The position numbers and the translations under genes were made by a program. Below are positions 1-7,500 of a stretch of DNA of 8,611 nucleotides, in pieces. The DNA comes from CAZSPL01 sp964608735. GTDB taxonomy: Bacteria; JAJVIF01; JAPKYR01; CAZSPL01. The stretch is taken from NCBI GenBank assembly GCA_964608735.1, contig CAZSPL010000180.1, positions 1 through 8,611 on the forward strand, in the 5' to 3' direction. Every line of letters begins with the position of its first letter. Position 1 is the first letter of the stretch. The notes under the pieces are model-generated. The model saw only the letters and a program-made list of their open reading frames with translations, was not told where the DNA came from and made no database searches.

Positions 1-1893
1 CTCACCAATCCCGATGCGTGGGCCGTGGAGTGGGACATCCCCGGCGGCGACAAGGTCAACCCATTTCGTGCGTACGCCAAGGAAGAAACCAACCGTGTCT
101 TCCCGGGGCTGGCTTCCAAGGTTGAAAACTACCTCGTTTACATCCCTCAGCCCCCGCAGTATCAATCAATCCTTTACGTCGTCGATGCATCCTGGCCCGG
201 TAATTGCAAGGAACCGTATGAGATAACGAACTTCTGGCAGGAAGCAATATATGATTCAATCGGATCGCAAGGCAATATTTATGTCGATGTGAGCGACTGG
301 CAGGACGACGTCGATTATGTGTCGATATGGATCCCCGATGTCTCGGGGACCGAAGAAATCCAATTGAATCACCTGGCGGGAAACGTCTGGACAGGCCACG
401 TCACAAACAGCGAAGGCGCCCCCGCGGGAAATTACAGGGCGGGCGTGGTGGCGGCATCGTTCGGATTGGAAGTACACGCGTTGTATAACTACTTCCCGCT
501 CACTATCACCGAATCCTCGACCGCAAGCGGCTGGGCGCGAACATGGGGCGGCATCGATGCCGAACGCGGCTATGGCGCGGCGACGGATGATGCAGGCAAT
601 ATATATGTGACCGGATGCTTCAGCGAGACTGTCGATTTCGATCCCGGCGGCGGGATCGATAACCACATTTCTGAAGGCGAATATGACGCCTACCTCACTA
701 AATTCGATTCCAACGGCAATTTCATCTGGGCAAAAACCTGGGGCGGCCCCAACAGGATTATCGGCGAAGCTGTCGCGGTCGCCCCGAGCGGAAATATATA
801 TGTAACAGGAGGTTTCTTCGGGTTGATCGACCTCGATCCCGGCCCGGGAACCGACGTGCATACTTCAATGGGCGAATCCGATGTTTTCCTTTGCAAATTC
901 GATCCCGACGGCGGTTTCCTCGTTGGAGGCACATGGGGCGGCACGGGGGATGATTCCAGTTACTGTATTGCGGTCGATACGAACGGAAATGTGATTGTCG
1001 GGGGGTACTTCTCGAGCACAACAGACTTCGACCCGGGGCCGGGAACAGATCAGCATTTCTGCAACGGATTGGACGATGCATTCATCAGCAAATTATCTTC
1101 GAACGGGGCTTTCATTTGGGCACGCACATGGGGTGGATCCGATTTCGACCAGTGCTTAGGGGTGGCCGTTGACGGCGACGGCAATGTTTATTGCTGCGGC
1201 TCGTTTTTGGGGAGTATCGACTTCGATCCCGGCACGGAAACGGAACAACATAGTTCCAACGGGGAAGAAGATGCATTCCTCAGTAAATTCTCTTCAACCG
1301 GGGATTTATTATGGGCGCGCACATGGGGCGGCGTCTCTTCCGATCTCTCACAGGGAATTGCAACGGACGGTGATTATGTATTCACTGTTGGATGGTTTTT
1401 CCAGGCAGTTGATTTCGATCCCAGCCCAGGAACCGAAGAACACACATCTGCCGGCCAGTCCGATGTCTTCCTGAGCTGTTTTAATGCGGCAAGCGGTTTG
1501 GAGTGGGTTGACGTCTGGGGAGGCGAAAATTTCGATGCACCATGGGCCATAGCACTGGACAGCGCATCACATCCGTACGTCACCGGCCAGTTCGCGGGAT
1601 GCGTCGATTTCGATCCGGGGGCCGGCGTCGATGAGCATACCGCCATGGACGATACGGATGTTTTCATAAGCAAACTTGATTCGGACGGCGGCTTCCTATG
1701 GGCCCACACCTGGGGCGGGGATACCATGGAGAACAGCTACTCGACCTGTACGGGTGTCGATGGCAGCGCGTACGTCGCGGGTGCGTTTGCGGGAAGCGTC
1801 GATTTCAACCCCGGCCCCGGCGAGGATATTCACATCTCCAACGGCTCAAACGACGTTTTCCTCATCAAATTCCCCTTTAATGGGAAATGGTAA
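1..1893 (+). CDS. Surface beta-propeller protein, paralog 1 (5' end cut off by window edge)
   Basis: The reading frame is open from base 1 and its first residues (LTNPDAW) align with residues inside the N-domain of the gene at 4526. The true start therefore lies upstream of the window, and the GTG at 25 is not the start. Visible order: the second half of an uncharacterised N-terminal domain (1 to ~260; motifs NPF, ENYLVYIPQPP, WPGNCKEPY), an Ig-like beta domain (~265-516; DWQDDVDYV and a GNxW motif), then seven ~65-residue SBBP/propeller repeats (532-1890), ending in KW just before TAA. By analogy with the paralogs the missing part should hold a lipoprotein signal peptide and a CxxC motif. 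The N-domain is closer to that of the gene at 4526 than to the gene at 2011. The likely role is a cell-surface binding or structural protein (inference); there is no catalytic motif. No terminator is visible after the stop. Confidence 0.9.
   Translation, partial: LTNPDAWAVEWDIPGGDKVNPFRAYAKEETNRVFPGLASKVENYLVYIPQPPQYQSILYVVDASWPGNCKEPYEITNFWQEAIYDSIGSQGNIYVDVSDWQDDVDYVSIWIPDVSGTEEIQLNHLAGNVWTGHVTNSEGAPAGNYRAGVVAASFGLEVHALYNYFPLTITESSTASGWARTWGGIDAERGYGAATDDAGNIYVTGCFSETVDFDPGGGIDNHISEGEYDAYLTKFDSNGNFIWAKTWGGPNRIIGEAVAVAPSGNIYVTGGFFGLIDLDPGPGTDVHTSMGESDVFLCKFDPDGGFLVGGTWGGTGDDSSYCIAVDTNGNVIVGGYFSSTTDFDPGPGTDQHFCNGLDDAFISKLSSNGAFIWARTWGGSDFDQCLGVAVDGDGNVYCCGSFLGSIDFDPGTETEQHSSNGEEDAFLSKFSSTGDLLWARTWGGVSSDLSQGIATDGDYVFTVGWFFQAVDFDPSPGTEEHTSAGQSDVFLSCFNAASGLEWVDVWGGENFDAPWAIALDSASHPYVTGQFAGCVDFDPGAGVDEHTAMDDTDVFISKLDSDGGFLWAHTWGGDTMENSYSTCTGVDGSAYVAGAFAGSVDFNPGPGEDIHISNGSNDVFLIKFPFNGKW
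532..1890 (+). repeat. Seven SBBP-type propeller repeats, paralog 1
   Basis: Unit starts (first base of the W or equivalent codon): 532, 727, 922, 1117, 1312, 1504, 1699. Unit lengths are 65, 65, 65, 65, 64, 65 and 64 residues, so spacing is almost perfectly regular. Consensus segments per unit: W-A-x-T-W-G-G at the start, G-N-x-Y-V-T-G-x-F in the middle, D-F-D-P-G-P-G then D/E-x-H, and F-L-S-K-F/L near the end. Unit 3 has V in place of the opening W, and unit 5 has lost a residue in the GN region. Seven units fit one closed seven-bladed propeller (inference from SBBP family knowledge). At DNA level the units differ at many synonymous sites, so they are old duplications. Confidence 0.88.
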
Positions 1894-1950
1894 AATCCAT
1901 GTAAAAGCTGATTATCAGTATAAATTCCTGTTAATATTTCCTTCCGAAAA

Positions 1951-1959
1951 TGCTAAACT
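1951..1959 (+). promoter_or_regulatory. Candidate extended -10 promoter for the gene at 2011
   Basis: TGCTAAACT reads as an extended -10 (TG-n-TAAACT). A weak TTAATA lies 17 nt upstream (1931-1936) as a possible -35. It sits 51 nt before the ATG, at a similar distance to the matching motifs ahead of the two following genes. The -10 match is moderate, and read-through from the upstream gene is an alternative source of transcript. Confidence 0.4.
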
Positions 1960-1968
1960 GCTGAGCGC

Positions 1969-1986
1969 AGCGGGAGGTATCCCGCT
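1969..1986 (+). other. Small hairpin in the leader of the gene at 2011
   Basis: Stem AGCGGG (1969-1974) pairs with CCCGCT (1981-1986) across a 6-nt loop. It is not followed by a T-run, so it is a poor terminator for the upstream gene. If the -10 at 1951 is real, the hairpin lies right at the 5' end of the transcript, where it could stabilise the mRNA. The role is inferred. Confidence 0.35.
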
Positions 1987-1998
1987 ATTCACTTTCAT

Positions 1999-2003
1999 GG
2001 AGG
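1999..2003 (+). promoter_or_regulatory. Ribosome binding site for the gene at 2011
   Basis: GGAGG lies 7 nt before the ATG at 2011 and fixes the start. The protein starting there has a proper lipoprotein signal peptide. Confidence 0.8.
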
Positions 2004-2010
2004 CGTATAT

Positions 2011-4341
2011 ATGCGTGATGTCCTGTATGTGGCGCTTATAGCCACGTTTATGCTCTTCCTGACACTTGGGTGCTCAAATGGAATCGGGGGTGCGGTCGTT
2101 CCGGAATCAACGCCGGATTCGCATCAGCAGGCGGCTTCGGCTTCCGAAGACGCGGCGCTCTGGGGAATGTGGGATTTCTATTTCGATCCCGCCGAGCTCA
2201 AGGTGGAGGTCGTGCCGGTGCGCGACGCCGCGGCGCATTTCGATGTCACCACCATGATTCTTCCTCCGAACTGCGACAATTGTCTCGTACTCGCGGTGAA
2301 TTCATTCAATCCCGGGACGGGAATCATGGATATCGATGTTTCGCTTCGTAACCCCGAGGCCCTCGCCGGGCGCGATGTCCGCGGCATTCTTTACACGAAC
2401 GCGGCGGGACACCTGTTGATGAATCCCGACGACTGGACACCGATTTTCGATATCGCGGGCGGGATGACCATCAATCCATTCCGGTCGTTCGCGAAGAGCG
2501 AAACGAATCGTATCTTCGCCCCGCATGCGGTTCACACGGAGAATTACCAGGTTTACATACCCACGCCGCCGCAGTACTGGGCCATAAGATATGCGGCGAC
2601 CGCGTTCTGGCCCGGCAACTGCAAAGAGCCGTATATGATCGACGATTTCCAGCAGCTCGATGAAATCCCCGCGTACACCGGCTCGTCGGGTACGGTGCAG
2701 GTGTATGTCTATGACTGGCAGTCGAACATCGATTATGTCAGGCTCTATGCGACCGAGATCAACGGCCTGGAATATATCGAGATGACGAACACGAGCGGAA
2801 ATATATGGCAGGCCGATGTGGTCAATTATGAAGGCGCGCCCGCGGGGGAATATGAAGTCAAGATAGAGGCGCATTCCGAGGGCACGGCTGACATCGCCCT
2901 CTATGATTTCGCCACGGTTACATTGAGCGAGCTTCCCCCTGCGCAGGGATGGGCGCGGAACTACGGTGGAGGCAATGCCGATATCGCTTTTGATGCAAAC
3001 CAGAACATCTACGTCACAGGTCAAGCATGGGGCACCGCCGACTTCGATCCCGGCCCGGGTGTGGCTGAGTATGTGTCCAAGGGTGACGCGGACTGCTGCA
3101 TAATCAAGTTCGACCAGTACGGCAATTTCCAGTGGGGAGTCGGATGGGGAGGTGCTGACAGGGATTCCTGCACAAGCGTGGATGTCGATCCTTCGGGAAA
3201 TGTTTATCTTACCGGTTATTTCAAACAGACGGTGGATTTCGACCCCACCGGAACCGTGGAAGAGTATTCCACCCCCCAGGATTACGGGGCGTTTCTGTGT
3301 AAATATGACAGCGACGGCAACTATCTCTGGACGAAGGTCTGGGGAAACAACGGCAACCCCGAGGTCAGGGCGGCAGGACAGCATGTCGCTGTCAGCGGCA
3401 CATCCGCGATTTATGTCACCGGTTACTATGAAGGCACCGTTGATTTCGACCCGGGGCCTGGTACAGAAAGCTATACGAGCATTCAATATGGCAATGACCT
3501 GTTCCTGAGCAAATTCAACGCCGATGGAGAGCTGCAATGGGCATTTGGTCTCGGGGCAGGCACTATTATCCCCGATGACATGAAAGCCGATGCCTCGGGC
3601 AATGTCTATATCGCCGGTTATTATGCGAGCAACAGTGTCGACTTCGACCCGGGACCCGGCTCGGACGTACATGTGGCCGAATGGCACCAGAGTTCCTTCC
3701 TCGCGAAATATACCCCCGACGGTGAATTAGGCTTCGCGCGTACATGGGGCTTGAGCAACAATCATGATCAGGCAAAGGGCGTGTGTGTCGATGATGCCGG
3801 GCACATCTATGTCACCGGGTATTTCGAGGGAACGATCGATATCGATCCCGGTGCGGGTATCTATGAAGTCACGGTCATCGGCGGACAGGATGTGTATTTG
3901 CTGAAACTATCATCCACGGGGCTTTTCCAATGGGTCCTAACATGGGGCAGCGAGGGTAGCGACTACGGCTACAGCGTCGAGAATTATGGTAACAGCGCCG
4001 TCTATGTTACGGGTGGATTCTGGCATGGCATGGATTTCGATCCCGACCCGGTTGACGAAGATATCAAGCCCGTCGGGTGGAACATAGGCATGATAGGTTT
4101 CCTCAGCAAGTTCGATTCGACCGGCGATTACCAGTGGGGACAATACTGGGGCGGTGGCGTGTATTATTCGTCAAATGCCATGAACCAGGCCCGCGTCTGG
4201 CAGGGAACCGGCGATGTGTTTATCACGGGTTATATCGCCGGCGCGGTCGATTTCGACCCGGGCCCGACCGAGGACATCCACAATCCATCCAACGGCGGAG
4301 GCGCGATACTCGCCAAGTTCACGGAGGACGGCACTTGGTAG
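2011..4341 (+). CDS. Lipoprotein with N-domain, Ig-like domain and seven-bladed SBBP propeller, paralog 2
   Basis: A 776-residue exported lipoprotein. Residues 1-20 are a hydrophobic signal with lipobox LTLG and Cys21. Ser at +2 suggests outer-membrane sorting by the enterobacterial rule. A short Ser/Ala-rich linker follows (22-48). The uncharacterised N-domain (~49-222) begins LWGMW and contains PPNCDNC (Cys88, Cys91), NPDDW, NPF, ENYQVYIP and WPGNCKEPY (Cys204). An Ig-like beta domain (~226-307) has a DWQ motif and GNIW. Seven propeller repeats run from Trp314 to the final Trp776. The start is fixed by GGAGG at 1999. A terminator follows 27 nt after the stop. There are no catalytic residues, so a surface binding or adhesion role is inferred. 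No C-terminal sorting domain follows the last blade. The first blade is shortened by several residues in the segment after W-G-G. Confidence 0.9.
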   Translation: MRDVLYVALIATFMLFLTLGCSNGIGGAVVPESTPDSHQQAASASEDAALWGMWDFYFDPAELKVEVVPVRDAAAHFDVTTMILPPNCDNCLVLAVNSFNPGTGIMDIDVSLRNPEALAGRDVRGILYTNAAGHLLMNPDDWTPIFDIAGGMTINPFRSFAKSETNRIFAPHAVHTENYQVYIPTPPQYWAIRYAATAFWPGNCKEPYMIDDFQQLDEIPAYTGSSGTVQVYVYDWQSNIDYVRLYATEINGLEYIEMTNTSGNIWQADVVNYEGAPAGEYEVKIEAHSEGTADIALYDFATVTLSELPPAQGWARNYGGGNADIAFDANQNIYVTGQAWGTADFDPGPGVAEYVSKGDADCCIIKFDQYGNFQWGVGWGGADRDSCTSVDVDPSGNVYLTGYFKQTVDFDPTGTVEEYSTPQDYGAFLCKYDSDGNYLWTKVWGNNGNPEVRAAGQHVAVSGTSAIYVTGYYEGTVDFDPGPGTESYTSIQYGNDLFLSKFNADGELQWAFGLGAGTIIPDDMKADASGNVYIAGYYASNSVDFDPGPGSDVHVAEWHQSSFLAKYTPDGELGFARTWGLSNNHDQAKGVCVDDAGHIYVTGYFEGTIDIDPGAGIYEVTVIGGQDVYLLKLSSTGLFQWVLTWGSEGSDYGYSVENYGNSAVYVTGGFWHGMDFDPDPVDEDIKPVGWNIGMIGFLSKFDSTGDYQWGQYWGGGVYYSSNAMNQARVWQGTGDVFITGYIAGAVDFDPGPTEDIHNPSNGGGAILAKFTEDGTW
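2950..4338 (+). repeat. Seven SBBP-type propeller repeats, paralog 2
   Basis: Unit starts: 2950, 3133, 3328, 3538, 3733, 3931, 4135. Lengths are 61, 65, 70, 65, 66, 68 and 68 residues, more variable than in paralog 1. Unit 1 is short between W-A-R and the GN-x-Y-V-T-G strand. Units 3, 6 and 7 are longer, with extra residues in the loop before that strand or in the loop after the D-F-D-P segment. Unit 5 opens with F rather than W. D-F-D-P or D-I-D-P is present in every unit. The count of seven matches the other two readable paralogs. Confidence 0.85.
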
Positions 4342-4368
4342 CAAACCGATTCATTCTTGAAACATCCC

Positions 4369-4394
4369 AACCGCGCGACAATGCGCGGTTTTTT
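4369..4394 (+). terminator. Rho-independent terminator after paralog 2
   Basis: AACCGCGC (4369-4376) pairs with GCGCGGTT (4383-4390) around a 6-nt loop, and the stem runs into six Ts (4389-4394). It lies 27 nt after the stop at 4341. The stem is nearly the same as that of the terminator at 7748. Confidence 0.85.
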
Positions 4395-4452
4395 CGTTGG
4401 GGCTTCAACCATTAAAAAACGGCATCAGACCTGTATAAACACGGGTTGAAAA

Positions 4453-4461
4453 TGGTATAAT
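4453..4461 (+). promoter_or_regulatory. Extended -10 promoter for the gene at 4526
   Basis: TGGTATAAT is a perfect TATAAT with the TG-n extension. No good -35 lies at 17 nt, which is tolerable for extended -10 promoters. It sits 64 nt before the ATG and downstream of the terminator at 4369, so the next gene is probably its own transcription unit. Confidence 0.65.
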
Positions 4462-4514
4462 GCCCGCGCTTTAAAAAGACCTAAACACAAGAATAATCAT
4501 CAAGTTTATTGGTT

Positions 4515-4520
4515 GGAGGA
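4515..4520 (+). promoter_or_regulatory. Ribosome binding site for the gene at 4526
   Basis: GGAGGA lies 5 nt before the ATG at 4526. The resulting N-terminus is a clear lipoprotein signal, which supports this start. Confidence 0.8.
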
Positions 4521-4525
4521 TTGAC

Positions 4526-7500
4526 ATGTTAAAATCTACATGTAAGGCATTTATCATTCTGCTTACCGCGGTGTTCGCCATCGGATGCTCGGGTTCGGGG
4601 CAAAGCCCGGTCACGCCGCGGGATAACCCGGTTACACCGGATTTACCGGAGCAGATTTCGAGGGAAAGCGCTCCGGCAGTGGAATTGCCATCGCAGCGCA
4701 TCCTCTGGGGTGTTTGGACGGTGAGCTTCGACCCGGTTGAAATGAAGATCGTTGCGCTTCCGGCGAGGGAGCTTCTCGCCCACTACAATATAACCGACAT
4801 GATACTTCCCCCCGCCTGCGAAGACTGCTTCGATATCGCGGTGAATTCCTTCGACCCGGTGACCCGGATCCTCGATGCCGATGTCACATTGCGCAATCCC
4901 GCGCCGATCGGGGCGCACGACGTACGCGGCATCATGCACGTTACCACGTTCGGCCACCTGCTCACTAATCCCGACGCCTGGACAAAGTTCTACGATGTCC
5001 CCGGCGGGATGGACATCAACCCGTTCAAGGCATTCGCCAAGGACGAACCGAACCGCACATTCGCCGGACTCGCGGAACACACCGAGAATTACCTCGTCTA
5101 CATCCCGCAGCCACCGGTCTATGCAGGCATCACCTTCGCGGTTGATGCATCGTGGCCCGGAAACTGCAAGGAGCCGTATTCGATAGAGAATTTTGGTCAG
5201 GATGATCCGCTTTATCCCGTCGACGGCTCTTCCTGCGATATCCATGTCGATGTCATCGACTGGCAGGATGATGTCGATGCCGTGCAGATAGAAGTTCCCG
5301 AAATTACGGGAACTGATTATGTCGACCTGGCTAATACTACAGGCAATACATGGACACTCCAGCTCACGAATAACGAGGTCGCCCCGGTGGGGGATTACGA
5401 GGCCGTCATCAGCGCGACATCGGCAAATTCAGGTGAGACGAAACTTTATGACGTTGTCACGATCACCATTACCGACACCGACGGACCGATCGTCACCGGC
5501 ATCGATCCGGACATGGCGGAACTCGGTGATGATATCGTCGACGCGGCGATAACCGGCTCGAATTTCCTCGGCCCGTGCGAAGTTGAGCTCTGGGCATACG
5601 AATACGCCATCACCGCGACTAGCGTCGAAGTGATAGACGCAAACAACATAACATGCGATTTCAGCATTCCCCTCGAAGCCTGGCTCGGGACTTACGATGT
5701 GCTGGTGCGGAATTTCGACGACAAGGAAGGCGTCGGGGAAAGCCTTTTCGATGTCCTGCCGCCGACGCCGGTGGTGGACGGCATCGTGCCGGACCACCAG
5801 TTCGTAAACCACGGGGTCGAGGGTGCGGAAATCACCGGTGATAATTTCACCGCGCCATGCTATGTCGAGCTGAACCATGAAGGCTTTGCGATCACCACAA
5901 CCGGCGTTGAGGTCATCAGTGCAACCACCATCAACTGCGATTTCAATGTGCCCATGGATGCGGATATCGGGCTGTATGACGTGAGGGTCATGAACAGCTA
6001 TGAATTATTCGGCACTGGCGCGGAGATGTTCAGCGTTGAATGCCCGATGCCGGTAATAGATTACACGATTCCCGAATCCGGGCAGACGGGAAGCACGCTT
6101 GTCGGCGTTGAAGTGCACGGAGATTACTTCATATATCCCGGCATGGAGCTTCGCCTGAAAATGGATGGGGAAGCGGATATCATCGGCTACAATATCTCGT
6201 CGGTCGACCATACATTGTTCTACTGCGATTTCGATATCCCCGAGGGAGCGGTTCCCGGCGATTGGGATATGGAAATCCGCAACGGCTGCGGCGAAGTCAA
6301 CCTGTGGGAAGAATCATTCGAGATCCTGTCACCCGAAGGATGGGCACAAACATGGGGCGGCCCTGATGAGGATGAAGCGTTGGATATGGCGTTTGACGAC
6401 GACGGTAATTCCTACGTCACCGGGTATTTCAGAAACACTGTCGATTTCGACCCGGGCCCGGGCGTAGTGGAGCGTACCTCGGTGGGCAGCGAAGATGCGT
6501 TCGTCTGCAAGTTCAAACCGCAAGGTGAACTTGAATGGGCACTTACATGGGGAAGCACCAGCGGCGATCGCGGCTATGGCGTCGCCGTCGACGACTCAGG
6601 TGTGGTGCTTGTTACAGGGCACTTCCAGGGAACCACCGACTTCGACACCGGCGACGGCACGGAAGAACATACCCCGGTCGGGGCCACGGATGCTTACCTG
6701 AGCGCATTCTCATCGGAGGGTGAATTTTACGGGGTGAGTACATGGGGAGGCGCCTCGTCCGACGCCGGCCTCGCGGTCGTCGCCGACGGCCCGGATGCTT
6801 ATGTTACCGGTTTATTCACGGGTTTCGTGGATTTCGACTGGGATGATGTGGATGTAGAAAGCCGCACAAGCGTTGGTGCCACCGATATATTTATACTCAA
6901 GGCCGTCGGCGAAGGCGACTTCGGCTGGGTTCAAACCTGGGGCGACACTTCCAACGACGAAGGCGAATCGGTCGCGGTTGACAGCAGTGGAAATGTCTAT
7001 GTCTGCGGAACCGCGAAGGGCTACAGCGTTGATTTCGACCCCGACCCCGAGGATGTCGATTTGAAAGACGGCGGTCCCAATTGCTGGGGATTCCTTTCCA
7101 AGTTTGACTCTACGGGTGATTACCTGTGGTCCGGCAGATGGGGGAACAACTCGGATACGTACGCGCCGGGCGTCGCGGTCGATGGCGACGACAACATATA
7201 TGTTGCCGGCAGCTTCATGTGGTATAACATTGACCTCGACCCCAATACCGTTGGCGAGGACATTCATGTCAACAGCAGCAAATCCGCCTGTTACCTGAGC
7301 AAATTCGATTCCAGCGGAGATTACATATGGGGATTACACTGGGGCGGTACCGATGAAGATGGGGCTCTCGGTGTTGCCGCGAACTCCTCCGGGGACATCT
7401 TTGTCTCCGGTTATTTCACGGGAGACGCCGACCTCGATCCCGACGAAGTGGATGTCGATACCCACACGGGTTTTGGCATGAATGCTTTTTTCAGCAGATT

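Noticed and set aside
25..27. GTG as the start codon of the first gene
   Set aside because: The frame is open upstream to base 1, and its first residues align with the middle of the N-domain in paralog 3. The real start is outside the window.
532..1890. Direct repeats as a CRISPR array or a mobile-element signature
   Set aside because: The periodicity is ~195 nt, in frame and conserved in protein rather than DNA; there are no short identical repeats with unique spacers, and no transposase or terminal inverted repeats.
1908..1918. CTGAT-T-ATCAG inverted repeat after paralog 1 as a terminator
   Set aside because: The stem is five base pairs, AT-rich, with a one-base loop and no T-run.
2302..3687. 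A 461-codon open frame on the minus strand opposite paralog 2
   Set aside because: It lies entirely opposite a well-supported coding gene. Its sequence is the reverse-complement reading of the D-F-D-P and Y-V-T-G repeats (recurring R-V-E-V and I-T-G-D-I patterns), and similar antisense frames occur opposite the other paralogs (256-861, 4643-5245, 6812-7267). It is a codon-bias shadow.
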